This document shows positions 7,440-15,014 of a DNA stretch of 44,534 bases, one piece after another. The notes beneath the pieces were generated by a model that had not been told where the DNA came from, made no database searches, and was given only the letters and a program-made list of their open reading frames with translations. The stretch spans positions 1 to 44,534 of the forward strand of contig LNFE01000257.1 of assembly GCA_001464575.1 (NCBI GenBank). Direction: 5' to 3'. The stretch comes from Acidobacteria bacterium Ga0077553. GTDB taxonomy: Bacteria; Acidobacteriota; Terriglobia; Bryobacterales; Bryobacteraceae. Within the stretch, counting starts at the first letter, position 1. Every line of letters starts with the position of its first letter. The position numbers and the translations under genes are program-made.

Positions 7440-7922
7440 ATGGTTTCTTTAATTCGACTTTCAATGTCAGTACTGCTCGTATCGCTGATGACCAGCTGCG
7501 GCGGGAGCAAAGACGTTAGCAAGGGGAGCAGCGAAGACCCCGCGGTGGCTGCCGCGAAGGCCGCAGTGGGCGCGGTGGTGGGCGCCAAGACGGGGATGGG
7601 GGTCAGCACGGCCGATCTGCCGGACTTCGCCGAGGTGCCTTCCGGCGCCAAAGCGATTCATAACATGGTGATGAATCAAGACAACAGCTTAGGAGGTAGT
7701 CTGTCGCTCCAGACGAGCCAGAGCATGGAGGAGGTCGTAAAGTTCTACAAGGCCTCGATTGCCAAGCATGGGTTGAAGATCATGATGGAGACCGCCGCTG
7801 AGGATGCCATGATGCTCAATACGCAGAGCGAAGACCAGAAGCGGTCTCTGCAAGTGATGCTGAACAAGGGCGATGACGGCATCACCAACATCAACCTCGT
7901 GCATGTCCGGAAGAAGGAATAA
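7440..7922 (+). CDS. Small lipoprotein with the same domain as its upstream neighbour
   Basis: A 160-residue protein with a lipoprotein signal; the lipobox is LMTSC with Cys20 as the lipidated residue. A Ser/Ala/Gly-rich linker (residues 22-55) follows, then a domain from about 65 to 160 containing VVKFYKASIAKHGLKI and KRSLQVMLNKG, which parallels the gene before it. A purine-rich site (GGAGAG, 7430-7435) precedes the ATG. Predicted to be anchored in a membrane. No known family was recognised. It ends 46 bases before a kinase gene on the same strand, so the three genes may form one operon. Confidence 0.85.
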   Translation: MVSLIRLSMSVLLVSLMTSCGGSKDVSKGSSEDPAVAAAKAAVGAVVGAKTGMGVSTADLPDFAEVPSGAKAIHNMVMNQDNSLGGSLSLQTSQSMEEVVKFYKASIAKHGLKIMMETAAEDAMMLNTQSEDQKRSLQVMLNKGDDGITNINLVHVRKKE

Positions 7923-7953
7923 GCTGAGTTTGCTAGGCTGAGACAACTGCCCT

Positions 7954-7960
7954 AAGGAGG
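7954..7960 (+). promoter_or_regulatory. Strong ribosome binding site (AAGGAGG) setting a GTG start
   Basis: AAGGAGG lies 8 bases before GTG 7969 and is the best Shine-Dalgarno match seen in the window. It settles the choice of GTG over downstream ATGs in the second kinase and marks this as a leadered or operon-internal gene, unlike the first kinase. Confidence 0.75.
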
Positions 7961-7968
7961 TTGTTTCG

Positions 7969-10290
7969 GTGCAATCGGACGGGACCTGGGTCCGGATGGA
8001 GCGGGTTTTCGAAGACGCTTTACGGCTGCCCGCGGCGGATCGGGAGACGTGGGTGAAGGAGAGCTGCGCGGCGGACCCGGCCGTACGGGATGAGGTGCTG
8101 GCCATGCTGGGGGCGCAGGAGAAGCTAGGCGAGTTTCTCGCTGCGCCGCTGCTGGATTTTTCGGGCCAGCGATTTGGCCCCTATGTCGCCGCCGAGGAGG
8201 TGGGCCGCGGCGGAATGAGCGTGGTCTACCGCGGGCACCGGGCGGCGGGCGACTTCGCGAAAGAGGTGGCGATCAAGGTGGTTCTGCTCCAGTCGGCGGC
8301 GGGCATGGGCCAGGGTGAGACGCAGATACTGGCCGGGCTGGAGCATCCGCATATCGCGCGGCTGCTGGATGCCGGGACGACGGAGTTGGGCTTTCGCTAT
8401 CTGGTGATGGAGTTTGTGCAGGGCCAGCCGCTGACGGCCTATTGCGCGGGGAAGAGCGAGGCGGCGAAGCTGAAGCTGTTTCTCGACGTCTGCGGGGCGG
8501 TGCAGTACGCCCATCGGGCGCTGGTGGTGCATCGGGACCTGAAGCCGGATAACATTCTGGTCACGGCGGACGGTGTCGTGAAGCTGTTGGATTTTGGGAT
8601 CGCCAAGATGCTGAATCCGATGGCCGGGGCCGAACAGACGCGGGGCCTGCGCGCGTTCAGCCCGAACTATGCGAGCCCGGAGCAACTGCTGGGGCAACCG
8701 GTGACCACTTCGACCGACGTCTACTCGCTGGGCGTCTTGCTGTGCGAGCTGATCGCCGGCCGGCCCCCTCGCGCGGTGGACGGGTTGACGCTCGAAGGGT
8801 TGGTGGACGCGGCGCGGCAGGCCGTCGAGACGGTGCCGCTGCGCGGGGAGTTGGGGGCCATTACGTTAAAGGCGTTGCAGGGCGACCCGGCGGCGCGTTA
8901 CGAATCGGCCGGGGCGCTGGCACGGGACGTGGATCGCTATCGGCAGGGCATGCCTGTGGAGGCGCAGGCGCCGACGTGGCGATACCGGGCGCGGAAGTTT
9001 GTGGGGCGGCACCGGGTGGCGGTAGGGCTGGGGAGTTCGGCCGTGGTGGGGTTGCTGCTCTCGTCGGCGGTCGCGTTTTGGCAGGCGCGGCGCGCGGAGA
9101 TGCGGTTCAACCAAGTGCGGGAGTTGGCCGGGGCGGTGATGTTCGACCTGCATGATGAGGTGCGGAAACTGCCCGGTTCGCTTGCGGCGCGGAAAGTGAT
9201 CGTCGACCGGAGCGTGAAGTATCTGGACACCTTGGCGGCGGACACCAGCGCAAGCGGCGAGGTGAAGCTGGACCTGGTGCGCGGATACCTGCGGCTCGCC
9301 GAAATTGAGGGCAAGGACTTGGCCGGGGCAAGCCTGGGGCGGAGCGGGGAAGCGTTGACGCACGCGGTGCGAGCCGTGGAGATTGCGCGGCAGGTGGCGG
9401 AACGGGACCCGGCGGCAAAGCTGGTGCTGCTGGATGCATTGGAGTCCGCGGCAGCGGCCTATCTGCTGCGGGGCGACGCCCCGTCGGCGATTCCGTTTGG
9501 CGAGGAGGCTATGCGGTTGGCCGAAGTGCTTGCGGAAAGTGACCGGCTGGCCACCGTAACGAAGCAGCTGGCCGACATCTATTCGAAGTCGCCCCAGCGA
9601 GAGAAGGCGCTGGGGCTGTTCCGGCAGTCGCTCGAATTGCGGACGAAACTGGCGGCGGAGACACCGAACGACCTGCGGCGGCAGCAGCGGCTAGGAGAGG
9701 CGCATCTCTGGCTGGCCACTGAGTTATGGTGGCGGAAGGAGTATGCAGAGTCGGAGCAGCATGCGCGGGAGTGCTTACGGCTGGATGAAGCGCGATACCT
9801 CGTGGAGCCCCGGTTGGCGCGGGCGAACTTGGCCAGTTCCGCCCTGCAGGTGGCGATGCTCTCGCTGCGGGGGAAGCGGTTCGAGGAGGCGATCCCGCTT
9901 CTCGAGAAGGTGCTGGCGTTGCGGCGGGAGGTGGCCAGGGAAGACCCGAAGAGCGCGACTTCGGCCTTGCGGGTGGTGGCGGCGCTGGACCGGCTGGGAT
10001 TGGCGTATCGCGAGTGGGGGAGGTATCCGGAGGCGATCCGGTACGGCGGCGAGGCGTTGACGGAGGCGCGGCGCGTGAGGAACGTGGACCCAGCGAATGC
10101 GGCGGCGGAGTGGGAGTTGGTGTTTGCCATGGGGGATCTGGCGTTAACGTATGAGAAGGCGCAGCAGAAACCGCGGGCGTGTCAATTGGCGGGGGAAGCG
10201 GTGGCTTTTGGGAAGGGAAAGCCGCTCCAGGCGAGGTTGGTGCCAACCATGGAAAAGATGAATCGGCTGCTGGGGGAGTGCGGCAGTTAG
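7969..10290 (+). CDS. Membrane Ser/Thr protein kinase with TPR sensor domain (2)
   Basis: A 773-residue Hanks-type kinase with the same architecture as the one at 4539-6941. A helical N-terminal segment (1-65) precedes the kinase domain (about 68-320), with glycine loop GRGGMSVVY (79-87), K103, HRDLKPDN (178-185) and DFG (198-200); the catalytic set is complete. A membrane helix (about 341-361) and TPR-like repeats to the C-terminus (about 460-770) follow. It converges on an ECF sigma gene with a TTAG stop overlap (10287-10290), the mirror image of the first pair. By family precedent it probably controls that sigma factor by phosphorylation; this is inferred. It may be co-transcribed with the two small envelope proteins upstream. 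Confidence 0.93.
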   Translation: MQSDGTWVRMERVFEDALRLPAADRETWVKESCAADPAVRDEVLAMLGAQEKLGEFLAAPLLDFSGQRFGPYVAAEEVGRGGMSVVYRGHRAAGDFAKEVAIKVVLLQSAAGMGQGETQILAGLEHPHIARLLDAGTTELGFRYLVMEFVQGQPLTAYCAGKSEAAKLKLFLDVCGAVQYAHRALVVHRDLKPDNILVTADGVVKLLDFGIAKMLNPMAGAEQTRGLRAFSPNYASPEQLLGQPVTTSTDVYSLGVLLCELIAGRPPRAVDGLTLEGLVDAARQAVETVPLRGELGAITLKALQGDPAARYESAGALARDVDRYRQGMPVEAQAPTWRYRARKFVGRHRVAVGLGSSAVVGLLLSSAVAFWQARRAEMRFNQVRELAGAVMFDLHDEVRKLPGSLAARKVIVDRSVKYLDTLAADTSASGEVKLDLVRGYLRLAEIEGKDLAGASLGRSGEALTHAVRAVEIARQVAERDPAAKLVLLDALESAAAAYLLRGDAPSAIPFGEEAMRLAEVLAESDRLATVTKQLADIYSKSPQREKALGLFRQSLELRTKLAAETPNDLRRQQRLGEAHLWLATELWWRKEYAESEQHARECLRLDEARYLVEPRLARANLASSALQVAMLSLRGKRFEEAIPLLEKVLALRREVAREDPKSATSALRVVAALDRLGLAYREWGRYPEAIRYGGEALTEARRVRNVDPANAAAEWELVFAMGDLALTYEKAQQKPRACQLAGEAVAFGKGKPLQARLVPTMEKMNRLLGECGS

Positions 10291-10793
10291 GGATTGGTGG
10301 AGAGCTTGGCGAAGAGCCAGGCGCGGGCGAACTCCCAATCGCGTTTGGCGGTGGAGAGGGAGATTTCGAGCACCTCGGCGATTTCGTGGAAGTCGAGGCC
10401 GCCGAAGAAGCGCATTTCGACGACGCGGGCTTTGCGGTCGTCTTTCAGGGCGAGTTGGGTGAGGGCACGGTCAATTTCGATGATGCTTTCGAGGGGGAGG
10501 GCGCTGGTGGCGGGTTCGAGGCCGGGCGTCCAGGTCATGGAGCCGGACTCGGGTTGGCGCTTGTCAGCCATGCGGTAGCGGACGGCGTCGATGAGCACCA
10601 TGCGCATGGTGCGGGAGGCGAGGGCGAAGAAATGGGTACGGCTTTTCCAGCCGTGGTCGTGGAGCCGCAGCCAAGCTTCGTGGACGAGTTGGGTGGGTTG
10701 CAGACTCGGTTGGCGGGCGGAGCGGCTGAGATGGATCGCCGCGATTTTATGGAGTTCCCGATAGACTTCGTCGGCCTCCGGACCTTGAAGCAT
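10287..10793 (-). CDS. ECF-type RNA polymerase sigma factor (TIGR02999-like) (2)
   Basis: A 168-residue sigma factor of the same group as the gene at 4012. Region 2 includes LQPTQLVHEAWLRLHDHGW and HFFALASRTMRMVLIDAVR. Region 4 includes VEMRFFGGLDFHEIAEVLEI followed by a recognition helix SLSTAKRDW. The frame stays open to 10901, but I place the start at ATG 10793 because TATCAT lies 7 bases upstream; ATG 10802 is the alternative and would lie inside that box. Longer starts would overlap the divergent AbrB-type gene. The gene converges on the second kinase with a TTAG overlap. The two sigma factors are clearly diverged from one another, so the two pairs are not a recent duplication. Confidence 0.88.
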   Translation of the reverse strand: MLQGPEADEVYRELHKIAAIHLSRSARQPSLQPTQLVHEAWLRLHDHGWKSRTHFFALASRTMRMVLIDAVRYRMADKRQPESGSMTWTPGLEPATSALPLESIIEIDRALTQLALKDDRKARVVEMRFFGGLDFHEIAEVLEISLSTAKRDWEFARAWLFAKLSTNP

Positions 10794-10800
10794 AAGGACC

Positions 10801-10806
10801 ATGATA
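10801..10806 (-). promoter_or_regulatory. Putative -10 box (TATCAT), leaderless start
   Basis: TATCAT on the reverse strand is followed by exactly 7 bases and then ATG 10793. The spacing matches the other TANNNT starts in this window and is the reason for choosing 10793 as the start of the sigma gene. Confidence 0.4.
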
Positions 10807-10875
10807 CAGGGGGCGGGGGCCTGAACCGGCAAGACAACGGGCTGAAAGGGCACGTTCAATGGCAAAATACCATTT

Positions 10876-11133
10876 ATGGAAACCACGATTACAGTGGACA
10901 AGGCAGGTAGAATGGTGCTGCCGAAAAGAGTTCGCGACGAGCTCCGCCTGCAGCCCGGCGATACCTTGGACCTGGTTTCGGATGGCGGGCAAGTGGTGCT
11001 GCGTCCCTCGCGAGGGGCTGGGCGGATGAGAAAGGTGCGGGGCGTCTGGGTCTGTTCTGGCAGCGGACCGATTCAGGCGGCGGAGACGGATCAGCTACTG
11101 GATGCGATTCGGCTTGGTTCAAGGGTTGAATGA
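10876..11133 (+). CDS. vapB: AbrB/VapB-type antitoxin
   Basis: An 85-residue protein with an N-terminal SpoVT/AbrB DNA-binding fold (about residues 1-48; KAGRMVLPKRVRDELRLQPG and a following LDLV strand). The C-terminal tail would normally wrap the partner toxin. Antitoxins of this type bind their own promoter and neutralise a PIN-domain RNase. The stop overlaps the ATG of the adjacent PIN-domain reading frame by ATGA (11130-11133), the normal layout of a VapBC operon. That toxin gene is broken, so this antitoxin appears to be orphaned. A weak CAAAAT box lies 7 bases before the ATG. Confidence 0.85.
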   Translation: METTITVDKAGRMVLPKRVRDELRLQPGDTLDLVSDGGQVVLRPSRGAGRMRKVRGVWVCSGSGPIQAAETDQLLDAIRLGSRVE

Positions 11134-11436
11134 AGGCGTTCCTGGAAACTGCCAACGCTGACAGCAATGCCGGGAAGCAACCGCGTCAGTTCCGCCGAGA
11201 CGATTCTCTACCTAGGCAGCTTACGGGAGCGGCTTACCGTGATCGGGTTGGATGGCGAGGAGATGATGCCGGCCGCTGAATTGGCTGCGGCAAGTGGTGC
11301 AGTGATCGGTGGGATTTACGATGCCGTGATTGGCCAGTATTTTGTTAAGAGCCGGGCGGACTGGCTCTACACGTGGAATTTGAAGCACTTTCGGCGGTTG
11401 GAGTCCGGGATCGGCGCCAAGGTGCGGCTACCTTGA
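11130..11436 (+). pseudogene. vapC: Decayed PIN-domain toxin (VapC-like)
   Basis: An ATG at 11130, coupled to the antitoxin gene, opens with MKAFLET, the usual PIN start with its first catalytic acidic position replaced by E. After about 15 codons the frame goes wrong. A second frame from about 11167 to the TGA at 11436 carries a typical PIN C-terminal half: SSAETILYLGSLRERLT, then GGIYDAVIGQYFVKSRADWL and TWNLKHFRRLE. The segment between, which should hold about 30-40 residues, is missing. I read this as an internal deletion plus frameshift that inactivated the toxin. An alternative is that the downstream frame alone (from ATG 11167) is still translated as a truncated, inactive antitoxin-binding fragment. 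The end overlaps the convergent hydrolase gene by 9 bases. Confidence 0.75.
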
Positions 11437-12285
11437 GTTCGGGGCGGCGAGGATAGCCGCAGTGAACTCAAAAAGAGCTTTCGTGGCGGGGTTGGTGGGC
11501 AAGCCGATGTCGGCGTCGAGTTTTACGTGGTCGGTGGCTTCGGCGGCGAAGCGGGTGGCGGGAATACCGGCTTGATCGAGGGCGGCCCAGAGGCGATAGG
11601 CCTGGGCAGTGGTGTCGGTATGGTCGGCCACATGGAGGAGAAGGAAGGGGGCGATGCCGCGATTAGGCGCCACGTGGTTGACGGCGGAGAGTTCGCGCTG
11701 ATCGGTGACGTTGCCGAACTTTTCCGCGTAGCCCATACGAGGCGGAGCTTGCTTAAGGCTGAGGCGGCGGGCGGTCGAGGTGGCGATCTGGAGGGGGACG
11801 TCGTAGGTATCGCCGTCGACGGGGACGCAGCCGCGGATGACGTGGCGGGGGACGCCTTCGGCTTCGAGGGAGCGGGTGTCGGTGCAGAGGAGGGCGGCGA
11901 GTTGGGCGCCGGCGGAGTGGCCCATCAGGAAGATGCGGGTGGGGTCGCCGCCGTGTTTGGCGATGTTGGCGTAGACCCACCCGACGGCGCGGGCGGCGTC
12001 GCGGACGATGTCGTGCATGGTGACGTGGGGGACGAAACGGTAGTTGATGGGTACGAAGACGAGACCCCGTTCAGTGAAGGCGGCGGGTTTGTGGCCGACC
12101 TCTTCCTTGCTGCCGCGCATCCAGCCGCCACCGTGGATCCAGACGGCGACGGGGTGGCCGGAGCCGGTGGCCGGGGCGAAGATATCGAGGAGTTGGCGTT
12201 CGTTCGGCGGTTGGGCGTAGGGGAGGTTGCGTTGGCCGTGGAGGGGGAGGAGGGTCGCGAAGAGGAGGAGGAGCCGCGTGAACAT
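11428..12285 (-). CDS. Secreted alpha/beta hydrolase (esterase/lipase, BD-FAE-like)
   Basis: A 285-residue protein. The signal peptide MFTRLLLLFATLLPLHGQ fixes the start at ATG 12285, although the frame is open further upstream. The oxyanion-hole motif HGGGW and the nucleophile elbow GHSAG are both present, with a late ATDHVKL motif supplying the likely catalytic His; a DHTD segment precedes it. The fold matches carbohydrate-esterase or carboxylesterase-type enzymes of the HGGGW class. Probably acts in the periplasm on an ester substrate that cannot be told from sequence. It is divergent from the metallophosphoesterase at 12334, with only 48 bases between starts; a TAACAT hexamer (12294-12299) is a possible -10 box. 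Confidence 0.9.
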   Translation of the reverse strand: MFTRLLLLFATLLPLHGQRNLPYAQPPNERQLLDIFAPATGSGHPVAVWIHGGGWMRGSKEEVGHKPAAFTERGLVFVPINYRFVPHVTMHDIVRDAARAVGWVYANIAKHGGDPTRIFLMGHSAGAQLAALLCTDTRSLEAEGVPRHVIRGCVPVDGDTYDVPLQIATSTARRLSLKQAPPRMGYAEKFGNVTDQRELSAVNHVAPNRGIAPFLLLHVADHTDTTAQAYRLWAALDQAGIPATRFAAEATDHVKLDADIGLPTNPATKALFEFTAAILAAPNSR

Positions 12286-12320
12286 ATGCCGATATGTTAC
12301 AGGCAATCCGGAGCAGGACT

Positions 12321-12326
12321 TACACT
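12321..12326 (+). promoter_or_regulatory. Putative -10 box (TACACT) of the 14-kb operon
   Basis: TACACT stands 7 bases before ATG 12334, giving a leaderless or one-base-leader transcript. A TTACAG at 12297-12302, 18 bases upstream, could serve as -35. The sequence TTACACTGGAAGCA parallels TTATACTGGAACCA before the start at 4012. Confidence 0.45.
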
Positions 12327-12333
12327 GGAAGCA

Positions 12334-13173
12334 ATGACCCGGCGGAACTTCTTCTTTGGCACGGCTGGCGCCGGGGTGGGCTCGTATTCCTATGCCTACT
12401 ATTTCGAGCCATCGTGGCTCGAAGCCACCGAGAAGCAGGTGGCCATTGCGCGCGGCCGGTTGCGGCGGCCTTTTCGGATTCTCCATCTCTCGGACCTGCA
12501 CGCCTCCGAGTACATCCCCATGCGGTATCTCGTTGAAGCCTTTGAAAAGGGTCTAGCCGCGAAGCCGGACCTGATCTGCCTCACCGGTGATTACATCACC
12601 AGCGATCGCGACTTCGACGCCGCCGCCTATGTCCAGGCCCTGAAGCGGTTGACCTCCGCAGCGCCCACCTACGCTGCCCTCGGCAACCACGACGGCGGCG
12701 ACTGGGCCGCGCGGGCGGGTTGGTACCCCACTCCCGACCCGGTCATCCAGATCCTCGAGAAAGCGGGCGTCACCGTCCTGCGGAACCGGAACGAGCAGGT
12801 GGCGACCACGGCCGGTGCGGTGCACCTGGTGGGACTCGGGGATTGGTGGAGCAATGACTGCCATGGTGCGCGAGCGTTCGAGGGCGTCCCGCTCGAAGAG
12901 TCGCCCATCATCTGCCTGAATCACAACCCGGATGGCAAGGAAGAGTGCCTGCAGGCGCCCTGGGAGTTAATGCTCTGCGGCCACACGCACGGAGGCCAAG
13001 TGATGGTTCCTTTCTACGGCCCTCCGCGCATTCCCATCATCGACAAACGCTACGCCCACGGATTGAATCCATTCGACGGCGGCCGCTGGATTCACACGAC
13101 GCGCGGCGTCGGCAACATTCTCGGCTTTCGCATCAACTGCCGGCCGGAGCTGAGCACGCTGGTGCTGACGTGA
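12334..13173 (+). CDS. Tat-exported calcineurin-like metallophosphoesterase (YkuE type)
   Basis: A 279-residue protein. The N-terminus MTRRNFFFGTAGAG is a twin-arginine signal, so it is exported folded with its metals. The metal-binding blocks come in order: LSDLHASE (D54, H56), LTGDYI, LGNHDGG and CGHTHGGQ. This set matches YkuE/LpxH-like metallophosphoesterases that act on membrane or wall phosphodiesters. The frame is open far upstream but that stretch is antisense to the hydrolase gene; ATG 12334 with the TACACT box is the real start. It is the first gene of a seven-gene string, and its stop overlaps the next start by GTGA (13170-13173). Confidence 0.92.
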   Translation: MTRRNFFFGTAGAGVGSYSYAYYFEPSWLEATEKQVAIARGRLRRPFRILHLSDLHASEYIPMRYLVEAFEKGLAAKPDLICLTGDYITSDRDFDAAAYVQALKRLTSAAPTYAALGNHDGGDWAARAGWYPTPDPVIQILEKAGVTVLRNRNEQVATTAGAVHLVGLGDWWSNDCHGARAFEGVPLEESPIICLNHNPDGKEECLQAPWELMLCGHTHGGQVMVPFYGPPRIPIIDKRYAHGLNPFDGGRWIHTTRGVGNILGFRINCRPELSTLVLT

Positions 13174-15014
13174 CCCGGCGGAACTGGATCCTGCTCGGCG
13201 CGGCGGCGGGGGCTGGGACCGTCTACACCGGAGCCGCGCTTTGGCGGGCCAAGGAGAGCGAGGACCGGGCGGCCAGCATTCAGGCGATGAGTCAAATCGT
13301 TGGCGCCACCGACCGGTGGAGGGACGCCCCCCCGCCGACCGGCTTCGAGCCGATGCCGGCGCCGGCCGACTTCCGCGCCGCAGCCGGACGCTATATCGCC
13401 GCCGCCAACGGCTTGCTCGCCTGGAACCCGGACGGCACGATCGCGCAGCAGTGGCGCTGCGGCTGGGAGCTGCCGCCGGCGCCGTTGACCGGAATCGTCG
13501 AGGTTGGCGAAGCGCTCTGGATAGCCACCGAAGGCGAAGGCGTCCTGGTGCTCGAAGGCGGGCGGATCCGGCATATCCGGCCGGTCGACGCCAACTACGC
13601 CCGGGTGCGGGCACTGCTGCCGGTTGCCTCCGGCGGGATGCTGTGGGGGACCGACGGCGGCGTCATCCGCTCTGACGCGAAGGGATTGAGCCTGTCCCAC
13701 CCGGCGCTCCGACGGGTCGCCGTGACGGCGCTGGCCGGTAAGGAAGAGGACCTCTATATCGGCACGCGCAACGCTGGACTCTGGCGGCTGCATGCCGGGC
13801 AACTCGATCAGTTCAGCGAGGCCGACGGGTTGCCGGATCCCCACGTGCAGACCGTAGCCGTCTACGGCGATCACGCAGTGGCCGGCACGCCGATCGGCGC
13901 CGCCCTCTTCCGGGCCGGCAAGTTCGACCGCAAGCTGGCCGACGGCTTCTTCGTACGCTCGGCCCTGGTGGACGGCGAGACGCTCTACGCGGGGACGCTC
14001 GAAGACGGATTGGTCACGACGCCACTGGGAGCGCGAGGCCGGGCCGTGGTGAGCGGGAAGCAGGAGATCCGCCAAGTGGTTTCGCCAACCCGCTTGCTGA
14101 CACGGCGGGCGCTGATTTCGACCGAGAGCGGCCGCGAGGAGACACTCGTGGCGGCGCCGGCCGGGCTGCTCACCGATGGGAACGTTTCCGCCCTGGCGAT
14201 GGACGGGGCCGGTCGGCTCTGGGTCGGCTATTTCGATCGGGGCCTCGATATCGTGGGGGCCGACGGGAAGGTGACGCACCTTGAAAACGACCGGCTGTTC
14301 TGCGTAAACCGGATTGTTCACTCTGCCGACCGGACGGCGGTGGCGACGGCCAACGGGCTCCTATACTTCGACGCGGCGGGGCGCCAGCGGCAAGTCCTAA
14401 CGAAAGAGGACGGCCTGATCGCCAACCATGTGACCGATGTGGTGCTGGCGGACGCCACGGTGCTGGCCGCGACGCCCTCCGGGCTCACCATCTTCGACAA
14501 GTCCGGAGCCCGGTCCTTGAACGCCTTTCACGGGCTGGGGAACAACCATGTCTACAGCCTGGCGTTGCGCGGCCAGGAAATATTTTGCGGAACTCTCGGC
14601 GGGATTACGCGTATCCAACAGGGCGTAGTACGCGTGAGCCACTCGACGGCCAATTCGGGACTAAAGGCAAACTGGGTGACGGCGATGGCCGTGGCCGGGA
14701 ACGATGTGTATGCCGGTACCTATGGCGGCGGGGTGCAGCGGCTGGACGCGAATAACGCCTGGCAGAGTTTTAAAGATCTGCCAGCGGATCTGGTGGTAAA
14801 CCCCGGCGCCCTGTTGGCGACGGCGGCGGGAGTCTATGCCGGAACGTTGGCGCACGGTCTGCTCTGCTACGACCTGGCGCGGCTGCGCTGGCGGCGGGTC
14901 ACCGACGGGTTACCGTCTTCTAATGTGACCGCCCTTGCTTGGGCCAACGGGTCCCTTTACGCTGGTACGGATAACGGTCTTGTGAAGATTGCCGAGGGAG
15001 TGTTGCAGGTCTGA
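13170..15014 (+). CDS. Tat-exported beta-propeller protein (two-component regulator propeller repeats)
   Basis: A 614-residue protein beginning at GTG 13170, overlapping the previous stop by GTGA. The N-terminus (TRRNWILLGAAAGAG) is a second twin-arginine signal in a row. The rest is built from repeats of about 40-45 residues with Reg_prop-like signatures: LYIGTRNAGLWRL, SEADGLPDPHVQTV, TKEDGLIANHVTDV, VYAGTYGGGVQRL and TDGLPSSNVTALAW. These repeats make the sensor propellers of hybrid two-component kinases, but no kinase or output domain is attached here. A stand-alone periplasmic propeller that binds a ligand or protein is the simplest interpretation. Ends one base into the following gene's ATG. 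Confidence 0.85.
   Translation: MTRRNWILLGAAAGAGTVYTGAALWRAKESEDRAASIQAMSQIVGATDRWRDAPPPTGFEPMPAPADFRAAAGRYIAAANGLLAWNPDGTIAQQWRCGWELPPAPLTGIVEVGEALWIATEGEGVLVLEGGRIRHIRPVDANYARVRALLPVASGGMLWGTDGGVIRSDAKGLSLSHPALRRVAVTALAGKEEDLYIGTRNAGLWRLHAGQLDQFSEADGLPDPHVQTVAVYGDHAVAGTPIGAALFRAGKFDRKLADGFFVRSALVDGETLYAGTLEDGLVTTPLGARGRAVVSGKQEIRQVVSPTRLLTRRALISTESGREETLVAAPAGLLTDGNVSALAMDGAGRLWVGYFDRGLDIVGADGKVTHLENDRLFCVNRIVHSADRTAVATANGLLYFDAAGRQRQVLTKEDGLIANHVTDVVLADATVLAATPSGLTIFDKSGARSLNAFHGLGNNHVYSLALRGQEIFCGTLGGITRIQQGVVRVSHSTANSGLKANWVTAMAVAGNDVYAGTYGGGVQRLDANNAWQSFKDLPADLVVNPGALLATAAGVYAGTLAHGLLCYDLARLRWRRVTDGLPSSNVTALAWANGSLYAGTDNGLVKIAEGVLQV

Noticed and set aside
11527..12333. Upstream extension of the metallophosphoesterase frame
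   Set aside because: Antisense to the hydrolase gene and Gly-rich; a Tat signal and a TACACT box place the real start at 12334.
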